A stretch of 64,000 nucleotides of DNA. Source: Karalla daura. Taxonomy: Eukaryota > Chordata > Actinopteri > Chaetodontiformes > Leiognathidae. Positions within the stretch are counted from its first letter, which is position 1. Every line of letters starts with the position of its first letter. A model generated the notes under the pieces. It was not told the origin of the DNA, ran no database searches, and saw only the letters and a program-made list of their open reading frames with translations. Position numbers and translations under genes: made by a program. This document shows positions 50,649-62,934 of the stretch, one piece after another. The stretch covers positions 23,672,116-23,736,115 of the forward strand of contig CM055198.1 of assembly GCA_029224185.1 (NCBI GenBank). The letters run 5' to 3'.

Positions 50649-51299
50649 GAAACTTGTGTTCCTCTACAGAACCGACATGCCAAGAAAGAAAGTTTCTCTA
50701 TGCTGGCAGTCATTCACCAGGACTTGGTCAATCTGAGAATGAAAACAGAAGAAATACGAAACACACAAAAAACAACTTGATAACTTATTAACCAACTGCT
50801 GTTTGCACTCTCTTGCATGTTACTTCACACATGTGCTGTCCTTCTGTTATTTGTACTTTGAGACTTTGCCACTCGTCCGTCTGTGGAGTGGAAAGAATTT
50901 AAAGGAGAGTCAAGTATCAGCAGCGGCTGAGAAAGCATACCCCTCCACAATCTGTGTGTGTTAGCGTGAATTAGCTAATACTCATTAGTTTTAATTAGTT
51001 CGCAATGAATCCTCGACTTGTTGTCTCTGCATTAGGGAATGTGCATAGAATGTACAATATGATGATCTCGTATTTCCCCCGATGGTAAAATAAGAATTGA
51101 TAAAGAATATATATATAAAAAATTTGAGACGTTATCAAATTCTGTCGTTTTCAGGTTCTCAAGTTCAGCTGTTCCTGAACACATGCGCAGTCTCCACGGA
51201 CATGCATGTGCTGAGATCAGTGGGTGTAAGGCGGCAGGTAGCCTCTCTATTTAAACTGCCATCTTCATTTATTCCCCATGTGCTGCGCTCTAATTTTAA

Positions 51300-51470
51300 A
51301 CCAGCTGCTATATATACAGACAGTTTCCAAGCCAAAAGCAGAGAGGAGCTGCGTCATTGTGTGTGCCGGAGCGGGATGAGCCTCTGGAGGAGAAACCTGG
51401 TCGCTGCTACCACCTGCTGGCCGCGGCGGCCGGGCCGGAGGAGGTCGCCATGGCGACGTCACATTACACG
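51300..51470 (+). promoter_or_regulatory. TATA-like box followed by a GC-rich patch
   Basis: TATATATA at 51309-51316 is followed by a GC-rich block at 51350-51465 with GCCGCGGCGGCCGGGCC-type sequence and a CRE half-site context (GCGACGTCACA, about 51451-51461). The frame beginning at 51377 encodes an arginine- and tryptophan-rich peptide with no known motif. It may be a small promoter or chance GC heterogeneity. Confidence 0.2.
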
Positions 51471-51489
51471 GTTGGGTAATTTGGATGGG

Positions 51490-52300
51490 CAAGTAGGTCG
51501 AGTGATCTTGATAAAAGCATCATTGTGAAACCAGGTCACCTGGAAGCAGACACAACGTACAGTATTTGAACGGTCGTGGTTGTAAAGATGCAACTGAACT
51601 ATCTCCGTGTTGTTGTCATACACCCGACTCTCTGTAATATACTTTAATATACTGCCTATGCTGTTACATGCTTTAGTATACATTCTGGACTGTTTATCTA
51701 ATCAAAATCTGCATTTCTGTATATACTCAGTAGGCTACTGTACAAACCTGTAGCACTGTGACACTGTAGCAGACATTCATATTCACATGTACTGTCTTAT
51801 ATACATATATCCTATGATTACTCTGCACTTTTGAACATTCATCCTGTTTATGCTACAGTTACTGTCATGCGCTGCATCCTGCCTGTGCACTGGTGCAATA
51901 AAGTTCAGTAAATTAAGTGAAGTTAAATAAATCATGTGAGCACAATCAGTGTAAACCCCATTGTTGCTGCCAGACCTTCGGCTCCTACAACATCCTAATT
52001 GCTTTGGAATTAAAATGTTTCCCCTGAGTCACATTTCAACTGAGTGCACATTTTCTTCTATCAAAGCCAGTGTCATAAAGTTGATAAAATAAAGCTAATT
52101 AATAGACTTTTAATAATGAAATTAGGTTTTTGTAATAATAAAGGTCACGTATTACACATGTAAAGGTAATAGAATTTGTGTATTATTGTACCCTCCACTA
52201 GAATATCTTCAAAATGTATTTAGGTTTTGCGAAACTGTAGGAAATATGTCAAAATGGCCTTTGATTCTTAGACAAAACATTATATTTTGCAGAGTATTCG
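51490..52300. other. Non-coding AT-rich interval
   Basis: No gene or repeat recognised; a run of AT-rich sequence with AATAAA near 51897. Confidence 0.4.
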
Positions 52301-52302
52301 AG

Positions 52303-52382
52303 TAGTAATCACTGTTGCACCACAGTAGGAAGCTCTTGGTTTAGTTCCTGGTCAGACTGAGGGCCTGTTGCTCCTTAGGATG
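52303..52382 (+). mobile_element. SINE head fragment
   Basis: tcactgttgcaccacagtag followed by ttggtttagttcctggtcag matches the A-box to B-box head of the SINE family; the body is not present. Confidence 0.4.
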
Positions 52383-52389
52383 AGACCAA

Positions 52390-54930
52390 ATAGTGTGTGC
52401 GTCCCTGCCTTTGTGACTATTAAGGTGTAAAGCTCGTAATATAAAGGATGGACGGAAGATGTTTTTCCTCTTCCTCCAACATCCACAAGATGGAGCTCCT
52501 GGCCAGTGATGCTCTGTGGACTCTCCAGCTGGGATGCACTCAACATTCTTCAGATAGTGAAGACATAAAAAGTGAATACTGACCAAAACCTGAATCATAG
52601 TGACAGGAGTAAAACTCCTGATGTATTACATTAGATGATAAATACATGCATGAACATTCACAAAGCTAATAATGGTAACATGGGTGTGTGAGTAGCTTAG
52701 TGACCAGGGGAAACATGGTCCTACGTGCTCAGTTAATAATTGTAGCAAACTGTCGAGTTAAGTGCTGCAACATGAATTCTGCAGGTGTGTTGTAAATATT
52801 TTATAATGTCTCACGTTTCGTAAAACGTTGCTCATGCAAACAGCTTTTAATGGCACCACAGAATAAATGTCCCTCAGCTTTTATAGAGTTTCCTCTGAGA
52901 ACAGTCCATGCCAGCTCCCTTCTGAGGGTCAAAGGGCATCGTTAAGTTTTTGTGTTTAGCTTAAAAGCCAAAATTTATTGACAACATTAGTTGCACACTG
53001 CAGTCAATACATGTTAACAAACAGCTCAAGTTAAGACACAAAAAAACTGAAACTGAGAGTCACAGAAATGCAGTTCAGCAGATGTCTCAGCAGGAAAGCA
53101 GGGAAAGGGCCTCATCTTTGTCTGTTGTTTTATCAGTCCACAGCTCCATCTCTGGTGTTTTATCTAAGTTTTACACACATGTAAACATCAGCGAGGTAAG
53201 AGGTCTCCTGGTATAATCACATTGTGCTGTGTGCTGCCTGCTCCCCCTGGACCCTGACAGAGAGAGAGCCAGCACTGAAACACCAAAACACACACAGTCC
53301 TCACTCCTTGATTACCATCCAAACCAAGTACAATTAGCATGTCAGCGACCCAAACCCAAACATCTGTTTTGTATTTTTGTCCGCCTGCTAGTTGCTAGGT
53401 CCCCTCTGCTCACATTTACTTGTCTTGGCTCTGCGGAGCCGCAGATAACGTCATGTTTTTGGCTAAAACTTGTCTGGAGTGGCTGTAAAAGCTCAGTCAT
53501 TCCTGCCATGTTCTGTGAACCAGAGACACTTTGACCACACCAGCTATTGGATCTTCTTTCATAGTGAAGGAAACATGCTCATAAAAGGAGTCCAGAGACT
53601 TTTTTTTTTGGCACGGCCTTTCTCTGTATTCACAGTGAACCCCCTCATGATTCATTTAGTGCCCTGACCCAGTGTCAGTGTGTTGTTGCTCCCTCTTGAT
53701 CCGAAACTGATTTTTGGTTCATTTTGTACAAACGTATCCCACAAAGCCTCGGTGAGGCAATTCAAATCCAGCAATCGCAGGAAAGTCTTTCACTTTCTTG
53801 CCTATACGATGGTTGATGGAAAACTGATACGTTTCATTATTTGGCAGTTTAACCTTGATGCTCAGCCTGCAGCCAGGTTAGCTTATTATAGCATGAAGAC
53901 GCAAAGAAACGTCTCACCTCAGGCCACAAACTCTGCATATCAGCACCTCTAAAGCTCGTAAAATATGATGGACAAGGTTGTGATAAAAACAGGATAAAAA
54001 CTCATTAGTATTGTCCAGCGGAGTGACCAGCCTGGATCCTGGTGCAGCTCTTCACTCTCAAAATGATCTTTTTCTGGGGCGCGATATAAATGTATAAAAA
54101 AGCAGTTGTCAGTAAATGCAAAATGTTAAATTCACATTGTTGAAGATTTAGTTAGAATTTGTTTCTTTGTTTGTCAAATTGTTTCCTGTTATTTGGTATA
54201 TTTGCTGTGGGCACTACATATGTGCATGACCTCTCATGTTCTCTTAATTTCTCTACATCTTTCTTATTATTGTTATGTTGCAGGTAGCAGTGTGTTCTTA
54301 TGTGATTATCTCCACCTGTCTCACTGGTCCCTACCAGACTGAGGCTCAGTTTGAGGGAACCTGTGATTGAGCATAATCAAAGTGATGGGAGTGTCAGCCT
54401 CTTTGTTAATTAAATATCAACCATTTTAATTAAATCAGTCCCTGATCACTGAGCCAGACTATTGGCTCTGAATTGAATAAGCAAAGTGGGAAAGGGCAAT
54501 TCAATCTGAATGGCTTAATTGGCTCGAGGTCGGTGAAAGCCAGCGTTTATAGAGAGGCAGCGTCTAGTTTTGGACCTGAGCTTCGAGGCTTAATGTCACA
54601 GTTAGACGCGGCTGTGAGCTGTGTTTATGTTCGTTTGTCGCCGTGTGCTGATCAGATTTACTTCCACCACCGTAGACCTCCTCACGGCCTTTTCTGGCCA
54701 TTTCAAAACAAGAGTAAGCAAATGTGAATACAGCAGGTAATTCACGACTAAATGTTTAGACGACCAACATCTCTCTAAATCACTGAGCTTTTTGTGTATA
54801 AAATGCATTAGTGAGCCATCTGTAAGTCACCGTGCAATGGCAAGACACGCTGTGTGCCCCCTATTTCACACTGCCACACGTCAACATATCACCTCATATT
54901 TCTGTTCTCTGAGAGGCAGATCTAGGCCTA
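52390..54930. other. Non-coding interval, no gene seen
   Basis: Frames at 53229-53534 and 54473-54727 are open but show no family motif and no convincing splice sites. Confidence 0.4.
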
Positions 54931-54941
54931 GCATGAGAGTG

Positions 54942-55109
54942 TGTGTGCGTGTGTGTGTGTGTGTACAGGCAGATTTGGCTTCAGATGAAACTGTGAGTCT
55001 AATCTGAGCATAACGAGCATGCATGAAAATATCCTCAGTGTATGTGACAGCTTCTTTACATGACTCTCTGCTTGCTTGTGTGTGAGTGTGAGTGTGTGTG
55101 TGTGTGTGA
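54942..55109. repeat. Short (GT)n runs
   Basis: GT runs at about 54942-54964 and 55092-55109. Confidence 0.85.
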
Positions 55110-55154
55110 TGGCAAGGATGTATGTTGACAGTGTGTCTGCTGGCACATATTTTA

Positions 55155-55158
<4 letters not shown>

Positions 55159-55211
<53 letters not shown>

Positions 55212-55300
55212 ACACTCCTGTGTCCCAGCTGTCTCAGTGGATGAGACTCAGCGGGAAGACGAACACTGCAACATCTCACACACCCACACACCACCCACCT

Positions 55301-55351
<51 letters not shown>
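55159..55351. repeat. Facing (TG)n and (CA)n microsatellites
   Basis: (TG)25 at 55159-55209 and (CA)24 at 55303-55351, 93 bases apart and inverted. A transcript through both could form about 48 bp of double-stranded RNA. Confidence 0.97.
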
Positions 55352-55352
<1 letters not shown>

Positions 55353-55359
55353 CAGGGCA

Positions 55360-56669
55360 TTGCTGTGGGGACGGAGCTATAATAGGGAGTGTCTGTGAGC
55401 ATCGACCCCACTGTGGTTTGATAAGACCACGTCACTACTGTGCTGCTTCCTAAAAGCACACAGTCTCATTTGAAGCAACAGACTGGAGCACTGTGGCGCC
55501 TGAGCCACGAACACAGGCTGTGTCTGAGTTTCATGTTCTCCACACGTCTGTGCAAAGAGCAGATAAGTAATGGACAATACACTGTAGAATGTACTTACCT
55601 GTAGGACACACAAATGTTTCATGTTTGTCCATCTTGTGCCATTTATTGTAATTTCAGTTTTAAATTCACTTCATACAAGACATTTAACATCTTTATAAAA
55701 CAACAGAAGTCACATCTGTAGATTCTTGCTGCCAAGTGTTTCTACTCTAAACAACTTGAAAACTGCTTTTTCTCATCCTGTATCACTGAAATGTGAAGGA
55801 TTTATTTGCTTAATGCCAAACGATGAAGAACTTGCAGAGAACCAGATGCTCAGATGCTCCAGCTCAGTAAGAGCCTCAGAGCCAGCCTCACATCCTCCCC
55901 ACCTTCAGATCCTGAGCTGCGGGGGTGTGAATGATGAGGCAGGGAAACTCAGACAGTATTTTAAGCCTCCCAGCTCATTAAAATGTAACCTCCTGCTGCA
56001 GATGTTTCCTTAAATACTGACTGAGTGACAGTCACACATGAGTTCCTCTATTCTGGGCTTCAGAGCATCCAATACACAGTAAACACTAAACGCTCTTTCA
56101 TTTGTACCACAACTCGCTGACATTTAGCTCAGATTAACTTCAATTTTGTCACCACATTTCCTACTCTGGGCACAAGACTTTTCTGCGCTTTTGCTCCCAA
56201 ATAAATATGCTTTTAGTGAAAACAGTACGATAAAACGTTGACGTGTGAAGCTTGAAAACATCCTGAACTGCAACACATCTCTGGTTGCAAACACAGCAAA
56301 CATGGTTGTGCACTAAACTGTGTAAAACGTGAGGCAGATGCTTGTGTGTGTGTGTTCAAAAAACTGTCACAATCTGTCAGTTTTGTACAATTGGCAGTGA
56401 AAAGATCTGTATCCACGTCCAGAACAATGAAGCACACAGCCACTCGTCTCCACGGTTTAGTGTTAAACACCACTAAAACATAACAACTGTGTGTGAGTCT
56501 GTGGTCTGCCATGGTCGTTTTTTTTATATCCCTTGTGTTTTATGGCTCCCATCGAGTGTGTGAAAAAGCCAAAAGTCCTCTGTGCCCTCAGTCTTTCACA
56601 GTGGCTGCACCTTCCTGCCTCCGGACAGCGCGTGGTGTGTGTGCAGGCCCTCAGCTGCCTCGGCCTCCC
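55360..56669 (-). other. abhd15 3' flank / probable 3' UTR
   Basis: This region lies directly after the abhd15 stop on the minus strand. A minus-strand AATAAA lies at 55642-55647, about 1 kb from the stop, and a weaker ATATAAA variant near 56521-56527. A strong 5' splice-like site (ACAG then GTAAGT, minus strand) lies near 55596. No coding exon is recognised. Confidence 0.35.
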
Positions 56670-58515
56670 TCACCGTGTGTAGGACCTCTGCCAGCTGTAA
56701 ATGGCGTGGATATTATGGGAGCAGGCTGGCACTCGCTTGCACGTGCTGACGCTGCGGTGCCTGAAGGCTCTCCCTCCCGCTGCGGCGCCCAGCCCCTTCC
56801 TCCTGGCCGCCAGCTGCTTCGCCCTCTCCTCTGCAGCAAAGAAGTCTGTGGTCGCCCTGAAGAATTCCAGCAGAGCTCTGTGGCTCCACTTCTCAGCGCT
56901 CGCCCGGCTCTCTGAGCCGGCTGGCTGGCCGCCGGCCGCCCCCTCGGCCTGGGTGGAGAAACCACAGTGACCTCCGCGCTCAGTGAGGAGGAGGAAGAAA
57001 TGTGGGTTTGTCTCAAAGAGTTCCAGGGGCACGGAGGACTGCACATCTCCGCGGATGGGGTCATCCCGAGCGCACACGCTCAGGACCGGGATGGCCACCT
57101 CGTCCACGTCCCTCAGGGGTTCGTTGCGCTCCCAGTAGGCGTCCCAGGCGGACGTGCTGCTGCTGGCGGCAGGTGCAGAGGCCGCAGCTCCAGGCTGACA
57201 GAACAGCGCCTCCTCCAGGCCGCGCAAAGAACAGCTGGAGAACAGGGCGTCCGTCTGGATGGTCTCACCCAGCACCGTCTTGTACCTGTGCACGTCATCA
57301 CACACACAGAGGAACACAAACACACAAATAAGCACAGGCAGCTGCAGGAAATCAATCAATTTTGATGAGCTGCATGGGTCTCAGATTCCCAATGTGACAT
57401 TGATTTAAGAAACTCCACCTGGGTCACGATGTCTCCCTGAGTGGAGGGCTCGACACTGAGCAGGCCATCTGTTGCTACAGTAACTTGATTGTATCCCTAA
57501 TTAGCCGAGCCTTTCCAGTAAATGGTTTGTGATTGCTTGTATCTGCTTTTCTAGCCATGTTTTCATGTCTGCTGACTGAAAACCCAGAGTTTTCATCCTT
57601 TCAGTTCATGCTGCCAAAGATTTTCACAAGAAGGAGCTTAACCAAATTGCATTTTTTCAGCTGTTGATCACTGTATTATAACACTCGTTTCAACCATGCC
57701 CCCAAGGGTTTGGACTTGTTTTTATGTATATTTGTAAGTTTCATAGAATCTTGTTTTTGAAGTTTTGTAAAAACATCTAGTTTGAACTGTTTAGTGTTCA
57801 TCTTGATTTGATCCTGATCAGCCAGCTGCTCCAGGTGGTTGTTGATGTCTACTTGGCAGTGAAGCCGTAAAGGCCTGTTTCAAGAAGTAAAATTCCAGTT
57901 GCATTGGGTATTATTCTCTCAGTTTCGTAACCGATGGTTTGTGTTCATCTTGGGTTGATCTCTGACATCTGGGAGTTGCAGCGGCAGTGAGGTGATTCGG
58001 GAACTTCCAGGTTTGATGCAAATAACATCCAAGTTTGAGTGAGCCAGAATCAAAGCAGACAACTGTCTGCTCATGCTCATGTCTCTCCACTGATGGTAAT
58101 CTAATTCCATCCCCACTTTACCTGCTTTCAGTTTCCAGACTAAGCTTCCCCTCCCTTCGTACCTGCTCAGACACATCTTCTGGTAGAGCACCAGCAGCCA
58201 CTGCAGCGGCCAGCACAGGCCGCTCTCGAACCAGCCCTGGCAGCGGAACACGGGCGACAGGCAGACGGCCGCGGTCACGTAGCTGGACGAGCCGCACTCG
58301 CCCAGGTAGGACAGCAGCAGGCCGGCGCCCGTGCTCTCGCTCACGGCGAACAGCCGCCCCGCCGGCTGCCGGTAGCGGATGTAGCGCACGGCCTCGCGCA
58401 GGTCTGACGGGTCGCCGAACTGCTGCAGCTTCAGGGTGGTGAGCGGCGTCCCGTTGTGGCTCCGCCGGTTGAAGACCGCCGGGAGGTAGCCGTGAGACAG
58501 CGCCGTCTCACACAA
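56670..58515 (-). CDS. abhd15: Protein ABHD15, C-terminal two coding exons (5' part missing)
   Basis: ABHD15 is an alpha/beta-hydrolase-fold protein of the ABHD1/2/3 group. In mammals it is abundant in fat and stabilises PDE3B, so that it limits lipolysis. Minus-strand exons are 58163-58515 and 56670-57285. The 877-nt intron has GTACGA and CACAG ends and splits an arginine codon (AG|G), giving LSRYKTVLGETIQTDALFSS. Together they encode the last 322 residues. Diagnostic stretches are FGDPSDLREAVRYIRYRQPA, FAVSESTGAGLLLSYLGECG, DAYWERNEPLRDVDEVAIPV, FLLLTERGGHCGF and the C-terminal WQRSYTR. The nucleophile elbow is SESTG, not the classical GXSXG, as in other ABHD15 proteins; the candidate acid and base are in CARDDPI and GGHCGF. 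The 5' exon or exons (N-terminal segment and first part of the fold) were not found up to 64000. A pyrimidine-rich acceptor (CTCTGTGCAG) precedes 58515, so this is not the first exon. Confidence 0.93.
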
Positions 58516-58524
58516 CTGCACAGA

Positions 58525-60155
58525 GAGGACGGAGAGGACACGATGAGGCAGGGCAGGGGAGACACTCCGCTGGTCGAGTGAAAATATGCCCCAAGACGAG
58601 GAAAATACTTTAACAAGGCAACTACGTTTTAGACATACAACATATTGACACTGCTAAACTTGTGTTTACTGCTGCTGAATGTGCCACATGATGGAATTAC
58701 TGGTTACTATGCCACAGAGAGGCACAATTCTGCCTCTGTGCACAAAATCACTCTCCATCTCGTTCCAATAAACGTCTTCGCAGTGGCAACAGCTCAAATG
58801 TACGCTGCTGCTTTTTACTGTATGGAAAACGAAATGAGCAGCTGCTGGAGGAAGTGAGACTGCAGTAAAGCTACATGATCTAAGTGTTGCTGCGCTTCAC
58901 TGTGATGTGTGCTCGCCATGTGTGCTCTGAGGACATGGACACAACACGGCTTTGTTCAGATGAATCCCGAAATCTCGGAACAAAGACGAGACATTCTGTT
59001 TGATTCGACACACAAACACATGACGATCCGCAGTCTTCTCAGGCTCATGTAAAACTGTTGAACGCTCCTTTGTCACCAAAACAACATATTTCAGGCATAG
59101 ATTTTGTTGTTTTCTTCTGCTCTTAAGCCTCTGGAGGGTCTGGCTCTTCTGGTCACATGGTTCAGCTGGTCTATGCACGTTTACAGTAACAGATTACTGG
59201 CCGTGCGCCTGTGATAGTGTTGAGGACCGACAGGAGAATAAATACACAACTTGTAGCAGTCTTGGCTGCAGATAAGGTTACTGTAAACATGAAACACTAA
59301 ATCTGACTCACTGTTATATTAACATAGACTCTCATGTGACATATTTATGTCTTTTCCATCCACAAAGGATAAAAACGCTCCTAACTCATCATCGGAGGCT
59401 CATAACTGGGAGAACTGAATCTGTGAAAGTTACAATTCAGCAAAAGCAGAAATGACAATTATATGAATTACAATAAAAAGGAGAAGGAATGAAAATGAGA
59501 GACTGTTCCAGTCTAAATACTACCTCACGACAGATCCTTTGTGGTGGCTGGAAACTCGAGGAGTGTCGCTCTGCCTCCTCTCACCACAGAGACTAGCGTT
59601 TCTACTCACAAACACTGATGGAGCTAATGGTGGTCCATGTACATAAATAGTCTAGAAATGAGTTACATTCTGCTTTAAATCTGCAGAGGTCCCAGCCAGG
59701 GAGCGCTGCAGAAACACTGCATTAAATATTTACCAGCTGAGAGAGACTGCGGCTGCCTCTGTTTTACTGCTTCTGGGTCGTCTGCATGAAGATGGAAGCC
59801 ACTTGGCCAGATACCTGACAGGGCCGTGTCGGGACAGCGTCGCTAACGCACTGGAACATCGCTCACTCACGCGTTCATTAGGCTCTTCCCCGACTCTTAC
59901 CACAGATCCTGTTTTAATTCTTCATCATTCACCGGGAGCTTGTGAGAGGATGGGACGAGAGCACTTTCAAATGAATATGAATCACCCGAGCTGCTGCGTC
60001 TGATTCCCAGAGATATTGGGAAACACGATTAGATATTTCACAGTTTAAAGCGCATGCCAGAGGCGGCGCTGAGTGATGAATGTTGCAGCTCAGATGGAAT
60101 TAGGTGAGTGAGTGTGACGGTCCTGGAGCCAGAGGAGCATCAGCTCAGCTCAGAG
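58525..60155. other. Probable abhd15 upstream intron, no exon found
   Basis: Because the exon ending at 58515 starts with a 3' splice site, this interval is likely intronic for abhd15. No stretch matching the expected N-terminal part was recognised on the minus strand. No repeat stands out. Confidence 0.4.
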
Positions 60156-60160
60156 CAGGT

Positions 60161-60616
60161 CTGGGTCAGGGCTAGGGTTGGGTTAGCGTTGGGGTTGGAT
60201 TAGGGTCAGGGTCAGGGTTAGGGTCAGGGTCAGGGTCAGGGTCAGGGTCAGGGTCAGGGTCAGGGTCAGGGTCAGGGTCAGGGTCAGGGTCAGGGTTAGG
60301 GTTAGGGTCAGGGCCAGGGTCAGGGTCAGGGTTAGGGTCAGGGTTAGGGTCAGGGTTAAGGTTGGGGTTAGGGTCAGGGTCAGGGTCAGGGTTAGGGTCA
60401 GGGTTAGGGTCAGGGTTAGGAGCAGGGTTAGGGTCAGGGTTAGGGTCAGGGTTAGGGTCAGGGTTAGGAGCAGGGTTAGGATCAGGGTTAGGGTCAGGAG
60501 CAGGGTCATAGTCAGGGTTAGGAGCAGGATTAGGGTTAGGGTCAGGGTTAGGGTCAGGGTTAGGGTCAAGGTTAGGGTCAGGAGCAGGGTCAGGGTCAGG
60601 GTTAGGGTTAGGAGCA
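60161..60616. repeat. Interstitial telomere-like hexamer array (TCAGGG/TTAGGG)
   Basis: About 455 bp with a strict 6-bp period. The plus strand is G-rich. TCAGGG is the main unit in the first part; the second half alternates TTAGGG with TCAGGG and has AGCAGG variants. Both are one or two changes from the vertebrate telomere unit TTAGGG. The plus strand can form G-quadruplexes. Minus-strand reading gives PDPNPDPN- and LTLTLT-type frames without stops; these are by-products of the hexamer and not genes. Confidence 0.95.
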
Positions 60617-60619
60617 GTG

Positions 60620-60915
60620 AGCGATGAGGAACTAGCACTCAGTATGGACACCAGATGCACGTTGAGATGCACGTCTCCACCCTCGACTGTTTGGTGGTTT
60701 TTCTATTGGTTGTAAAGAAGTAGCATGTTTCCTGGATCGTATTTGCTCATGTGTCAGTGTTGTCATTGGTCTTGTGTGTTTTTATTTTCCTTTCGTTGCA
60801 GAAACAGTAGAAACTGACGGCAGCTGGTAAACTGTCAGCTCGGTGACAGATTCCTTCAGCTCAGACTCCGTACACTGGCTGGTATGCCAGCTCTCCCTCT
60901 GCTTCTTCTGTGTGA
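60620..60915. other. Non-coding interval
   Basis: No gene or repeat seen between the hexamer array and the next microsatellite. Confidence 0.4.
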
Positions 60916-60916
<1 letters not shown>

Positions 60917-60974
<58 letters not shown>

Positions 60975-60997
60975 ACACACACACACACACACACTCA
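60917..60997. repeat. (CT)n(CA)n compound microsatellite
   Basis: CT run to about 60938 passing into CA repeats to about 60997 with one GA interruption. Confidence 0.95.
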
Positions 60998-60999
60998 CA

Positions 61000-62725
61000 C
61001 ACATACACACGACTAAAGAAACAGCACTATCTTTCTATGGCAATAACAAAGGCAAAAATACTTCTAATTTTTCAACAATCTTCATGATTGAGATGAATCA
61101 TGATCCAGATGAAGTTAAATATCTGAGTTATTTTTGAGCAAGTCCCCAGAAACGTGCGTGTTAGGTGAACGTCATGCCAACATGAACTTTCTTCAAACCC
61201 CACAATACAAACGATGCATGCAAACTACGCAAGAGTATTTCTTACAGTTAGAAAAATGATAAAAATCTTCTTTAAAGGTCACTGTAAATGTGACTTAACA
61301 CATGCTATAATGACTGACCTCTGGCTTATTGTTTTGCAGCTTGTCACAGAAACAGGCTGTTTCTTCTTTAATCTCTGCAGCAAAAAATCGAATCATTTTT
61401 CTCTCATGCAACATGGACGAGCAGCACTGACTGGTGAAGCCTCTTAAAGGCAGACAGAGCGATGGGTTTTTTAATACATTTGGAGGATGCTTGACTCTTT
61501 AGAAATGATAACATTCAAAAGGCAGCGTATAGCGATCAGTTAGTGAGGATGATGTCAGAGTGGAGATAATGAGGACCAGAGTGTTTACACTCTTCCACAG
61601 GCCTCCACAGGCACTGATCCTATCATGGAGGGTTTGCTGCGTTAATCTCATTCTGAATTTGAAACACCTCTCTGGCTTTATTTGGTCCATATTCTGAAGT
61701 AAATTAATATCTACTACACTGAATTGAATTTGGCCACCTTGTCCCAGAAGCCTGAGACAGGCATGCTGCTGCATCCTGCAGCACAGTTAATACATTTCAG
61801 GTCAGACAAAGCAGCGAAGATGAAAAAAGAGAGGGGACAAATTAGCATTTTTAGCTGAACACCTGAGGTAAATGTCCTCTCTGTCCGTTTGTGTCTGCTC
61901 CACATGCTCAGTCCATGTTTGAATGGTCAAGTGAACTTCAAAGCAACAGACGATGATCAAAGTGGTGACAGGACAGGAATCAGACACTCAGTCGTCTGCT
62001 TGTTCCATGTAAGCACCTAACACCATGCTTAGTAGCTAAAAGGATTTATAGATCTCATACTGTATACTTTTGTGTTGTTATGTATCTGGAATAAGTGTGG
62101 AAATCTTTCTGTGATTGGGGAATTTCCCAGACTAGGACCAGTGCAGTAGTGCCACAGTTACCTCTCTGACTGCTCCGATCTAATCGACGCACTTACTGCT
62201 GAAATGTTCCCACTTGTACAAGCTATTATCTGAACCCGGAAGGAATTGGAAAATTCCTCAGCATGAATCAGAAACTGAAATCAAAGGTCTGAAAAACAAT
62301 TATTTAAGTGAGGAAAGGTAAATTACACACAGTTGGCAGATTATATCATGGCTCATATCTATTAGGAGTGGTGAAAAGCACTTAATGCCAGTGCCAGGAG
62401 CGCTGTGAATGAAACACTCGTGACTGTAACTAGGTCACAAAATGATAGGAAAAGCGTTTTCAGATCTGCTCCGTCAGGGAAGTGTGCCGCGTGTAAATCA
62501 GTCGAGGCAACAGCTGGATGTCCAACACATCACTCTAAACAGCCGCTAAACATGCAGCTTGACTCAACTTGCATGGAGAGTTTATAGAAATACAGAGTTG
62601 TTTTAAAGGAATGGGTTGTAATGCAAATGTAGCACAGAAAGCTCAAGGATTGATGTCTTTATAGACTCGTATTATGTGCCAGAAGACGGTTGACATGGCG
62701 GACTGTGGGCCTTCCTCTGTGGAGA
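61000..62725. other. Non-coding interval, no gene seen
   Basis: AT-rich. No abhd15 upstream exon or other coding exon recognised. Confidence 0.4.
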
Positions 62726-62729
62726 TTAC

Positions 62730-62930
62730 ATGGTGCTCTGGTTTCCTCATTAAGCTCAGCTGGAGCCTCTAAATGGTGTCCAGGTGTGAGTGAATGGTGT
62801 GTGTGTGAGCCTAGCAGTGGCCTGGAGACCTGCCCAGGGTGTATTCTCAGCCCTGTCCTGCTGGATGTGTGCTGGAGACACCTCTGGGTACAAAGCCAGT
62901 GCAGTAGGATGATGCACGGATGATGAATGT
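62730..62930 (+). mobile_element. SINE remnant, body and tail
   Basis: ggtttcctcattaagctc, agctggagcctctaaatgg, ggcctggagacctgcccag and a final GATGATGCACGGATGATG tail match the SINE body and tail order. The head is missing. Confidence 0.5.
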
Positions 62931-62934
62931 GCCA

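Noticed and set aside
54881..55459. 192-codon minus-strand frame
   Set aside because: Made of CV and TH repeats from the facing microsatellites.
60172..60672. Minus-strand frames of 151-166 codons with PDPNPDPN or LTLTLT repeats
   Set aside because: They are forced by the telomere-like hexamer, which has no stops in two frames. No splice sites or non-repeat domain support a gene.
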